Under the pieces are notes generated by a model, which was not told where the DNA came from, ran no database searches, and saw nothing but the letters and a program-made list of their open reading frames with translations. The position numbers were made by a program, and so were the translations under genes. Positions 1 to 7,809 of a stretch of DNA of 11,500 nucleotides are shown here, piece after piece. This DNA comes from Glandiceps talaboti (Eukaryota > Hemichordata > Enteropneusta > Spengelidae): NCBI RefSeq assembly GCF_964340395.1, contig NC_135552.1, positions 22,360,681 to 22,372,180 of the forward strand. The letters run 5' to 3'. The stretch's first letter is position 1; every line of letters starts with the position of its first letter.

Positions 1-100
1 TTGTATGGTACATGCATCGCAAATGATGTGTTTATGTTATTATGTAATGACTGCAACGCAATGAAACGTCCGTACACTCTAATGAAACAATGACAAGCAT

Positions 101-122
101 ATATATATACATGTATATATAT
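101..122. repeat. 22-bp perfect AT palindrome centred on CATG
   Basis: Alternating AT runs flank CATG symmetrically, so the stretch is its own reverse complement across 22 bases. It is a simple-sequence palindrome that could extrude as a cruciform. No function is implied. Confidence 0.7.
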
Positions 123-137
123 CAGATGTAGAATATA

Positions 138-143
138 TTTATT
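138..143 (-). promoter_or_regulatory. Candidate AATAAA polyadenylation signal
   Basis: This is the only exact AATAAA noticed on the minus strand between the cyclase stop codon and the window edge, about 970 nt past the stop. It would give a 3' UTR of about 1 kb. ATTAAA variants at 1084-1079 and 514-509 are alternatives. Chance occurrence is easy in DNA this AT-rich. Confidence 0.25.
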
Positions 144-872
144 AAGTAATACAGTGCAATATTTGTACTTCAAAATACATAGTACACATATAATTGATTA
201 AGAAGCAATTAACCAATGACCTCCACATGGCATGGCATGGTTGACAGCTCACAAAGAGGCTTGGTTGGCGTTTATCGAATATTATATGGTACTCAAATAT
301 TATACCACATAGGTTGTTGTTTATCACATCAGAGAAAATGGTTAGATGTCTCCCATTTAAAGACAAAGTTAATTATCAAGCAAAGTGCAGTTACTAATTG
401 GTGAGGAAAGTTTCAAAGATGTACATTCAATGCAGTTGCAATACCGTTGTCGACTTCGCTAAAAATTCAATTCATCAAGTTCCTTCTCTATGTATATTGT
501 AACAGTCTTTTTAATACAGGCAGTTATTTGTTTCCATTTCCATTATTAGTGTAAATTGAAGAATTCACATAAGTCGTTATGGATTTCCATTAGTCAGAAG
601 ATGAAGAACGAAAATGATCAAACCTGTTCTTATAGAACAATTATGATTAGGCCATTCTTTGCCACAATTAACGACAAGTTATAATTAATTATGTAAATAT
701 GTAGGGTGTTTTGAATCATGGCGTTTTGTTTAACTAGATTGTTCAATAACCGGACCCTGTAACGTAAAATCATACGTACAAGTGATGATATCAACCCAAG
801 GATGTGCTTGTAATTTCAAAGATTTTCATAATTAATAATACATACATCATATTTGTTAATAATCTAACACTC

Positions 873-939
873 TATAGTTAGTCCATAAAATAGATATACA
901 TCTTATATGATCCAAACTAACTATAAAAAACTAACTATA
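873..939. repeat. Small inverted repeat with a doubled right arm
   Basis: TATAGTTAGT (873-882) is matched exactly in reverse complement by ACTAACTATA at 916-925 and again at 930-939. Two alternative hairpins could form in the cyclase 3' UTR or flank. Confidence 0.5.
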
Positions 940-1114
940 ATAACCGACCTGTTGTTGATAATGACAACAGAAAAGGGATGAGCAAATGATCCTTAAGATA
1001 CAGATTACGAAGCCGAAAAACATATTCTATATAATATGATATGAAAGTCAATGTCACAAATGAAATCAAAGAAACATTTTTAATTGTTGAAGTGGTACAA
1101 AAGCCATTGAATTC

Positions 1115-1234
1115 TCATTTGGTTGGCGTTGTTAAAGGTACGTTAACGGGAGTTAAGTGACTTCCAGTGGACATCGTCTCCGGATCAAACCCTTCTTTAC
1201 CGTTTAACCAAAATGTTACGAAGAATCCTTTGCC
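1115..1234 (-). CDS. Cyclase gene last exon, residues 615-653 and stop
   Basis: The acceptor TTTTTTCTAG ends at 1235. The exon reads [20 protein letters not shown], then a Thr/Pro/Val-rich tail ending TTPTK and TGA at 1117-1115. GKG....(T)FWL is the closing strand of the cyclase fold (GKGKxxTYWL in relatives). The tail of about 30 residues has no recognised motif. Confidence 0.88.
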   Translation of the reverse strand, partial: GKGFFVTFWLNGKEGFDPETMSTGSHLTPVNVPLTTPTK

Positions 1235-4200
1235 CTAGAAAAAACATTCATTTTAATCAACATATAAAACATTTGAGTTGGTCAACTACACAGTCATATA
1301 CAACATAACAAAATAACCGTTACAAGCAATGTTTTAATTAAAAGCCAGCTCATTTCAGGATTGAAATTTAGATGTGACAATCAGTTGACCATTAGAGAAG
1401 AGCCAATCAAAGAGTTGGCCAAGAACAAAAGAATGACTTATAGATCCACTGATTAGATAACACTAATACGTCAACCTGGGATTGAGTCCATGGCCTTTAA
1501 AGAAGATGACTGACTATACAAAAAATACTTTAATAGAACTCACAGTCAAATCAAATTTTTAATATCGCCTGTTTTGTCCAAATGTTAACTTTTGCGTATG
1601 GTTTGAGGGTTTGTTCAATACCTTGAATATTGTGGATAAAACCCTCAAGTAATGTTAAATTACAAGACTGTTGAAAGTCATAAATTCATTCGTTCTGTAT
1701 TCGTCTTCATTCTGAAGGCAGAAAGATTTTTTTATATGAGATCATATTTCAATGCCTACCTCCAATTCTATAACTCCTCGTTCTGTTACATAGTAACCTC
1801 CCAATTCCGTCAACACGTCTAGGGTGGCCTTGCTCAAATGGATTCGATTTGCTATAGAAAATGATGTTTAAATTGATATATTATTAGTGTTATGTCTACA
1901 TATTACTACATTGTTAGTGATGTTCACACCATAGCTACATGCAATGCATCTAAATATGACAGTCACTCAGTCGATCTTTAGCGATGGAAGTTAAAATATT
2001 TCTGTCCGTTAGTAGTATTTCAATGCTTACTTTTTCATTTATTCTCATGGCACACTAGCTGATCCCTGGTTCTCTGCAACATTTCCTATATAAATACAAC
2101 TAGCAGCATGCAGTTTACTTCTTTGTTCCTAAAGCCACCATCGACGTCTGTGCATATTATTTGGTATGTTCGCGCTCTATTCATACCACATCTCTTATTT
2201 AAGTTATTTGTCATGCAATTAATTCATAAGTGACTGAAAGTAGATTTATTTTGCTAAATTTTCTTATACTGCCTTTCGCTACTTCTATTGAAACACCGCT
2301 AAACAACATCCTAGCTTAAGTTGTTTACATCACCTAAAAGAATAATAATTGGAATCATGATGTTCACACCTTCGCCAGAAGTCTCCATACTCTCAGCAAT
2401 GTTAACTGTATCACCAAATAAGCAGTAACGAGGCATTTTGATACCAACGACACCAGCGACTGCAGGACCTGTAAAATAACGATGTCCCAAACCTAAGATT
2501 ACTCATATCAAATATTACCAAAGGCCACTTCTTCAAAGCATCCTGCTTTACACACTGTAACAATTTCATGTGGTGTCTAAGACACACAAACGTCTGGTCT
2601 GTTGAACTTAGTAAATTTTGACATTAACTCTCAAATGCTAAGCATTTATGAACATCAGAAGATGTCGCTTTCAACGTGGAAGAGAGCGCTCGAGCAGTCA
2701 GTAGACGTCTATGCGACAGAGTTTTTGGTGACCATCCCGCTTCCCACTGATATTTCTCGTGTCTCCTTTTTAACCTCTCTCTCTCGCTGTGTCTTTTAGT
2801 ACAGTACGTACGTCCAGTGTCTATATCAAATTTAAAAAAGTGTTGTATGAAACGCTCAAACTTCAATGATTCTTCATCCAAATTAGATGGTACTCTGCTG
2901 TGATAGTAGTCCTGCTTGCATACGGAGTAAGTCGTCCCTCCCTTGAGCGAAATGTGTGAATTTCACCGTCTGCAAGCAGGACTAGTTACCCTGATAGTGA
3001 CTCTTCAGAATCACAATATCACAATTTACGACCTGTTTTCTTGGTCGCGGTCCAATGGATGTTTCGTATCTCGTCAGCCATCTAGGTCCGTGGAATCGTG
3101 AAAAGGGGGTACCTTTTCAGATCACCCTCCGCGAATATGGGTAGGATGCCACTTTTCTACTCTCTCTCTCTCTCTCTGGGAAGAAACTTCCCCAATGAAG
3201 GCTCGGGGAGAAAGGTCCCGTAATCCAGCTAAGCTAGGACCGTGTGCAGTGTATGGATTAGGTGTCCTTGAAGGTAAAACATCCCAGATCTCGGAAAGAA
3301 GGGGGTTTTTGCAGTGATTTTCTCCCAGATTCACTTTAAAAAGGGGAGGGGGTTCTTTTTCATTGACATATTACTGGAAAAGGGGTACTTATGAAATTTC
3401 GCAAACAAGCATGGGTACCCACCCATACATCCAGTGACTGCCACTGCGGAGAGTCAGAATTGTATGGGGTGTTGGTCATCGAAAACACCCATCGTGAAGA
3501 CTGTCTGTACTGTCAATCTATGTTGACGACTCTTTGATGCGTTCTGTTTTAGAGTCATAAGAGCTTAGCATTTGGATGTTTTCTGCAACAAGTTACTCTA
3601 AAATAGAAGGCATCAAGGGTTGTGTCAACCACATTCGATACAGAGGTAAGTTGGTGTGGTTTCGCGTGGACTGTTTGTTTTGTCACCTCTAACTGACGCA
3701 TCTTTTGCTGTGTCCTATTGTAAAGTAAATTGCTGCACAAAACGGCAATTGCTAAGCTCTTATATGACCAAGATTATGTGTATCTAAAACAAGGATTGTG
3801 TGTGTGTCTCAAACACCCAAATGCTAAGCTTTTATGACAAAGAGTGTATTAACATTTCTTAGTTAGACAAACTCCTCATGAAATGTTTTCTGGTTATGTG
3901 GGATGCCAGGTGAGCAGATGGAAGGACAGACAGACAGATACATAATTGTAACCATACTTCATACCAGAGTGAATGCCTATACGTAATCTCATTATAGTGC
4001 CAGGAAGATGATCAATAGCTATGCATGCTACATGATGTTTCAGATCCAATGCAAGTGTGGCAATTTCTCCAGCATGGTGCTTACCATTCCGATTAGGCAC
4101 ACCTAAATAAACATACCAAAAAAATCATTTCAAAGACGATACTTGTGAACAGTACATGAAACCAAAATATCGTGAGAAGGCGTGTCAATATAACTAATCT

Positions 4201-5962
4201 ATATATGTTAATTTCTTTCCTCGCATATGTAGGAGTAGAACCCACGCCCCTAGCATTCTAGTCAAGGTGCTCTGACCAGCTGAGTGAATGTGTCAACTGG
4301 TAGATTCCATATGTCCTGATGTGTACCTCAATGTGATATAAGGCAGAGCTTTGGAAGTTTCATCCAAGTATAAATGACTCATATCAAACTAAGTCAGTTG
4401 GTTTTGCAAACGCCAGTTTACATTATCTAAAACTGGTATAATTACATACCTGATACCACCATGTATGCATCTCCGATAGTTTCTACTTTATAAACGTCAT
4501 ACTTATCAATGCGTCCATCAAAGCACGTGTACAGCATGTTTAGCATTCGAATAACCTGTAGTGGACTACTCTGAGAGCAGATACTGGTGAAGCCAACTAT
4601 ATCAGAAAACAACACTGAACAATTATCGAATGACTCGACAGTAACTTGCTGGTTCTTCTTTAGTTGCTCAGCAGCCGTCTTGGGTAATAAACGATAGAGC
4701 AGGGAGAGTGCCCTTTTCCGCTCTTTCTTCAATGCTATGTTCTGGCCCACAAGCGTTGATGCGAACATTTGCATATTTGTAATAAGTCGAGTTACAGGGA
4801 ACAACACGAGAGGGCATATTGCCAGCGCTAACACAAGAATGAATGCTGCCAAGACTAAATTTTGATGATCGTTTGTAACTTCTTTTTCAAGTTTTTCTAC
4901 AATTTGATCGGTTAACTGGTTTTGGATTTGGAGCAGTATTTCCATATAGTTAGTCATGTTCGTAAACCAGTAGTTAGCTCCGACCCAAGACGGTTCCACT
5001 TCCACATTTTGCTTAATAGTATTTCTCATATCAGTCATAGCCTTAACAACATCACCCGGTAGGTTATCCATCAGCTGATCATGCATTGTTTTTATTTCAG
5101 GAGCATACTGCCAGGAGGCTTCAAAGTTTCCCTGTGCACGGAAACTCTTCTCTAGATAATCAATGAAATGGTTATAATCATTGAACTTTCCCAGTGAGTA
5201 ATAAACTGATCCTAGTGTACGTTCAATGCCAACGTCTTCTTTACTCACAATCAACAGTTGGTATCCGACCAGGACTGTCCACCCTTGGTTTGAGCCTTCA
5301 AACCTGCCAACTGCTTCGTATAGCCAATCGATAAAGAACTTAATTGCTGTGGAGTAGAATTCAATCTCATCAAACAAGTCAGCGTTAGAGATGTACAGAT
5401 CACGACGATGGGTGTCAAGAAACTTCTGAAAAGCTTCTTTTGAGACTAATTCAACAAGGAGGTTGTCACTGTTGATTGGCCAACTTCGTAACTGCTGTAG
5501 TGCGTTGTCAGTTTCTGGATATGTGTCTGTCAGGAACTTGCGACTCAATGGACTAATGCTGCTTAGATACAAAGTTGTCATGTCACGTTCATTTTGTAGG
5601 TGGTGTAGAAAGTTGCCAAGATCTCTTCCAAAAGTGATGGCTTCTCGAACTTCAAACGACGCTTTGTTTGCATTTATCACTAATTTCAGGTTATTACTTG
5701 CAATGGCTATCAAGGTAGCAATAGGAATCATTGTCAGGGTCATCATCTTAAGCAACTGCCAACGTTTACCGGACTTCTTCTTTGGATCACAGCTCCATTT
5801 TCCATGTCGTTTTCCCCAGCCAAAAAGATTCTGAACTGATTCTGATGTATCACTCAAATCAGACAAACTGGCCAAAGAACTAAATTCACTAAAAGTGAAC
5901 AAGCTAAGGGCTGCACTCTGCGAATCGGCTGCAGCATGATGATGAGGGTGACGTGCCGACAT
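1115..5962 (-). CDS. NIT-domain membrane guanylate cyclase (five exons, 653 aa)
   Basis: Predicted to make cGMP from GTP at a cell membrane in response to a small ligand sensed outside. The CDS is the join of 5962-4450, 4102-3965, 2468-2370, 1851-1760 and 1234-1115, all GT-AG and frame-consistent (1962 nt with stop). Residues 1-68 are Ser/His-rich and cytoplasmic; 69-89 TM1; about 106-351 NIT domain ([14 protein letters not shown] at 122-135, KEDVGIER at 241-248), without cysteine and with one sequon (NMT, 335); 369-394 TM2; 395-436 helix with [14 protein letters not shown]; about 449-624 cyclase. Visible cyclase residues are metal Asp454 and Asp498, guanine-selecting Glu494 and Cys566, and Asn573; the usual catalytic Arg is Ser577. 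There is no kinase-homology domain. Bacterial NIT domains are linked to nitrate/nitrite sensing, and NIT cyclases are known in several invertebrate lineages; the ligand here is inferred. The start is the first Met of exon 6013-4450, with A at -3. Confidence 0.92.
1235..1759 (-). other. Intron 4 of the cyclase gene, with a 10-bp hairpin
   Basis: 525-nt intron, donor GTAGGC and acceptor TTCTAG. It contains an inverted repeat, TTGAGGGTTT at 1603-1612 against AAACCCTCAA at 1639-1648, with a smaller TTCAA/TTGAA pair inside the loop. No gene is seen in it. Confidence 0.75.
1760..1851 (-). CDS. Cyclase gene exon, residues 584-614
   Basis: The acceptor CTATAG ends at 1852 and the donor is GAG/GTAGGC. 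It codes [13 protein letters not shown], then a short linker and [12 protein letters not shown]. This matches the conserved I-H-V-S-x-A-T and L-x-x-R-G-x-I-E-(V/L)-K blocks near the end of class III cyclase domains. Length is 92 nt; the exon starts in phase 1 and ends in phase 0. Confidence 0.88.
1852..2369 (-). other. Intron 3 of the cyclase gene
   Basis: 518-nt AT-rich intron, donor GTGTGA and acceptor CTATAG. Nothing else recognisable was seen in it on either strand. Confidence 0.75.
2370..2468 (-). CDS. Cyclase gene exon, catalytic loop residues 551-584
   Basis: The acceptor TTTTACAG ends at 2469 and the donor GTGTGA starts at 2369. It codes [20 protein letters not shown] followed by [12 protein letters not shown]. 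Cys566 is the guanine-selecting Cys. Asn573 is the catalytic Asn. Four residues later, where cyclases normally have Arg (TVNxxSR), the codon is AGT (Ser577). Length is 99 nt, in phase 1 on both sides. Confidence 0.9.
2908..2983. repeat. Hairpin with perfect 13-bp arms
   Basis: AGTCCTGCTTGCA at 2908-2920 is exactly reverse-complemented at 2971-2983. With one mismatch the arms extend to 17 bases (ACGG/CCGT). The spacer of about 50 bases is not palindromic. It may be a small foldback transposon remnant. No target duplication is clear. Confidence 0.6.
3020..3460. repeat. GC-richer stretch with recurring AAAAGGGG-type motif
   Basis: This part of intron 2 is visibly richer in G and C than its surroundings. 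It repeats a loose motif: AAAAGGGGGTACCTTTTCAG at 3101, AAAAAGGGGAGGGGGTTCTT near 3338, GAAAAGGGGTACTTATGAAA at 3377, and a partial copy at 3300. It is probably a decayed dispersed repeat; the family was not identified. Confidence 0.35.
3160..3177. repeat. (TC)n microsatellite
   Basis: About nine uninterrupted CT dinucleotides in intron 2. Read on the gene strand this is a purine GA tract. Confidence 0.85.
3554..3838. repeat. Foldback (MITE-like) repeat with an extra terminal copy
   Basis: Starting at GTCATAAGAGCTTAGCA (3554), about 57 bases of the left arm align by eye with the reverse complement of about 3712-3770, roughly four bases in five, with a 2-bp indel. A second right-hand end at 3811-3838 matches the first 28 bases of the left arm in reverse complement with two mismatches. 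The arms enclose about 100 bases without coding capacity. The shape suggests a non-autonomous foldback element whose right end was duplicated. No clear target-site duplication was found, and no transposase. Confidence 0.55.
3965..4102 (-). CDS. Cyclase gene exon, cyclase core residues 505-551
   Basis: The acceptor TTTAG ends at 4103 and the donor GTATGA starts at 3964. In phase 1 it reads [20 protein letters not shown], then the strand ending RLRIGIHSG. This matches the VSG-x-P-x-RNG...H...E and RIGIH-(S/T)-G blocks of guanylate cyclases. Length is 138 nt. The apparent Met at 4100 is inside the exon and is not a start. Confidence 0.92.
4103..4449 (-). other. Intron 1 of the coding region
   Basis: 347-nt intron, donor GTATGT and acceptor TTTAG, placed in the Gly505 codon. 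It carries a tRNA-like sequence in sense orientation at about 4222-4297. Confidence 0.8.
4222..4297 (-). repeat. tRNA-like sequence (SINE head or tRNA relic)
   Basis: On the minus strand CTCAGCTGGTCAGAGCACC looks like a tRNA D-arm with an A-box. About 25 bases later GTGGGTTCTACTCCTAC forms a five-pair T-stem (one G-T) around a seven-base loop, like a B-box arm. The anticodon stem and the acceptor stem pair poorly, so it is not a working tRNA gene. A tRNA-derived SINE head or a decayed tRNA pseudogene fits best. SINE body and tail limits are not visible. Confidence 0.5.
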
Positions 5963-6013
5963 CTTTGACGTAGAAGGACACGGCAACTCCACAACTTGTT
6001 CTAACAGACGTAC
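4450..6013 (-). CDS. Cyclase gene large exon: N-terminus, NIT domain, both TMs, start of cyclase
   Basis: The acceptor is a T8 tract followed by TTGCAG, with the exon beginning at 6013. A TGA lies in frame at 6020-6022, so the frame cannot extend upstream without splicing. Translation most likely begins at the ATG at 5962-5960 (MSARHPHHH...). The exon codes 504 whole residues and ends with the first base of the Gly505 codon at 4450. The donor is GTATGT. Reading past it gives only Met and a stop. This single exon carries the whole sensor half of the protein and the cyclase domain as far as [14 protein letters not shown]. Confidence 0.92.
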
Positions 6014-6815
6014 CTGCAATCAAACATGGCAAAAAAAACACGTCTACAACAGTGAATTGGTATTTAAAAGACCACCTATCTTAGGATATTCCTTTCAGGC
6101 AAATTACATTCTGATATCAATAATTGCATTTGATAAATTCAAGAGGTCGTAAAATGCAAAACTTGAGTAAAACGTGCCTGAAAGATGGACCAGCAGATTC
6201 TAAACCTATTATATATAATTACCAGAACATCTCTTCAGCAAACAGGAATATCGTCGGTCACTAACCAATATAGAGAAAGTAAAACACTGATGCCATCAAC
6301 AAAACGTTCCATTTTCCTTAACTGAAAGTAGTACGGCCTTGAAATTGCGAGGGATGTGAGAGGAGGGGCTCTCTTCCGCAGTATGAGAAATTTAGTTTCT
6401 GACATCATTTTATACTGGTTTTAATCGATATTCTAAGTTGGTGTCATGCTGTTAAAAATGACAAATTTCTCAAAATGGTATTACTTGTCATACCGTCTTA
6501 ATTATGATGTTTTCCAATTTTCGTTACACAAATACAAGCTATGATAAATCAGCAAAAAATGTGAAAACCGCGAGTGTTTCATGTTTGTTTCCTTCACAAT
6601 TAGGCAATATGTATTCGCATCAGTTTAAGTTGAGCCTACTCGACTCTAGTCATACCTTTAGTGATGGGGCCGGGGGTAGTAGTGAAGCTTCATGTACGTG
6701 TGAGCACTAAAGACTACGTATAATGAGAAGCGCAAGGGATTGTTAGTCATTTTGTGTCAAACTAAGGTGTGTCAAAGGAAGGTACAAGACACATTAGCTA
6801 GGTTTTCTTCAAACA

Positions 6816-6829
6816 CCCCCCCCCCCCCC
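6816..6829. repeat. Run of 14 C
   Basis: Uninterrupted poly-C, so poly-G on the strand of the cyclase gene. Such runs vary in length between copies and are prone to sequencing error. Confidence 0.9.
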
Positions 6830-7301
6830 ATACCCATGAAATATGAAAAAATTTGAATCTCTCCAAACTTGTTTCCTTGGGGGAAATTCACTCCCAGCCT
6901 CCCGAAAACCATCCATCCTCCCCAGAAATTAAAATGAGCACTCTCTCAGGGAGACAAAACTGCTTGCTTGCTCTTTTCATGATCGACCGACTTACCGGAA
7001 ATTTGCATCTCGTCAAGTCAAGTACTAAGTTTGAAAAGAACTTTTCAGACTACTGATATTGAGAGTCCGATACAATGTGATATGCAATAAACGACTTTTA
7101 TATTGGTTCATAGTTTCCAGTTGTCCTGAACTGAACACTTCTCCGTAATTCGCTCACATTAAATTCTTAACATAATATATATATACTCTTGTATCGATTT
7201 TTAATACTGAGAACACATGCCCTAAAACGCTTTTAATAAATACGTCTACTGGCGTTGTTTCCACAGGATAAAGTTTGACAACTTTGCATAGCTGCACTTT
7301 T

Positions 7302-7455
7302 AAAAAAAGTCGTTCAAAGATTTGACATATGGAATAATAAATATTGTATGATAGAATTTAACACGTGTACAGTTAGTTCCCTGTACCATTTTTAGTTAGG
7401 GTCAAGCATTAGAAATTTCAAAAAAAAGACGTTTGAGAAAAGATTTGATATATGA
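7302..7455. repeat. Imperfect direct repeat, two copies of 32-35 bases
   Basis: 7302-7333 and 7421-7455 share A7, then G(T/A)CGTT, then AAAGATTTGA(C/T)ATATG, with one 3-base indel, spaced 119 bases apart. The content is AT-rich simple sequence, so a local duplication and a shared poly-A bias are both possible. Confidence 0.4.
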
Positions 7456-7750
7456 ATTCCGTATTATTATACCAACCTATGTTCAAAGAGTTCCGCAAGT
7501 AACTACTGATTCATGATTCAACGAGTAGTCAAATAAGTTAACTCATTTGTTACTTTATTAATAACAACAATGACAAATGTGTAGGCATTCCAGACCATGG
7601 CCCTTTTATATCTGTAAAGTAAGCTATCGAACTCAAATCATTTTTGCTGTTGAGTATAGTATAATTTAAAAGGCTATAGATATATTAATAGCAAGCAGGT
7701 AAGATTCAAGTTATGGTTCCAAAATATGTTTTGTGAAGGCAAAAACTCAC

Positions 7751-7809
7751 CTTAGGATTCGTTGACGCATTTCAATCAATCCCAGCCACTGCAGGTCATG
7801 GATCGCCAT
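7751..7809 (-). other. Candidate untranslated first exon of the cyclase gene (3' end)
   Basis: The minus strand has a consensus donor, CCTAAG/GTGAGT, with the exon ending at 7751. Joined to the acceptor before 6013, the frame leading to MSARHP has a TGA upstream, so this exon would be 5' UTR. An ATG at 7809 would open an upstream ORF of 23 codons (MAIHDLQWLG...) ending at TAG 6003-6001, 39 nt before the main start. The 5' limit is unknown; 7809 is only the uORF start. A TATATA at about 8014-8009 could be a TATA box. RNA evidence is needed. Confidence 0.3.

Larger units (their letters stand above)
1..1114. other. 3' UTR and downstream flank of the cyclase gene
   Basis: AT-rich and non-coding; both strands are broken by frequent stops. 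On the minus strand it begins right after the cyclase stop codon, so part of it must be 3' UTR. It holds two ATTAAA-type hexamers (1084-1079, 514-509), one AATAAA (143-138), a small inverted repeat near 873-939 and an AT palindrome at 101-122. No other gene is visible. Confidence 0.6.
2469..3964 (-). other. Intron 2 of the cyclase gene (1.5 kb, repeat-rich)
   Basis: 1496 nt, donor GTATGA and acceptor TTTTACAG. The protein reads straight across it (HSG-PAVAG), so no coding exon is missing. It holds a hairpin (2908-2983), a (TC)n tract (3160-3177), a GC-richer stretch with recurring A4G4 motifs (about 3020-3460) and a foldback repeat (3554-3838). Several short open frames inside have no recognisable domain. 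Confidence 0.8.
6014..7750. other. Upstream non-coding region, probably the first intron of the cyclase gene
   Basis: No gene is recognised on either strand; the short open frames here have no domain or splice support. If the donor at 7750 is used, the whole stretch is a 1737-nt intron ending at the TTGCAG acceptor at 6014. It contains a 14-C run (6816-6829), a short AT repeat (about 7175-7185) and an imperfect direct repeat (7302-7455). Confidence 0.45.

Noticed and set aside
1470-1500. B-box-like sequence in intron 4 (GGGATTGAGTCC)
   Set aside because: No A-box at the right distance and no T-stem pairing, unlike the tRNA-like sequence in intron 1.
2624-2881. 85-residue minus-strand open frame in intron 2
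   Set aside because: It has no recognisable domain, and the cyclase protein reads directly from the exon at 3965 to the exon at 2468 without it.
3122-3334. 70-residue minus-strand open frame
   Set aside because: Its RERERER segment is only the (TC)n tract read as codons; no domain and no splice support.
3894-4100. Separate small gene starting at the Met at 4100
   Set aside because: It is an internal cyclase exon; residues before the Met continue the preceding exon in phase, and the part past 3965 is intron.
5963-6019. Extension of the cyclase reading frame to 6019 with a non-ATG start
   Set aside because: The bases just before 6013 are a splice acceptor (T8 tract, TTGCAG) and a TGA lies directly upstream at 6020-6022. 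The first ATG at 5962 is a better start.
6504-7056. Two short plus-strand open frames upstream of the cyclase gene
   Set aside because: Low-complexity composition, no domain, and no sign of conserved protein; expected by chance.
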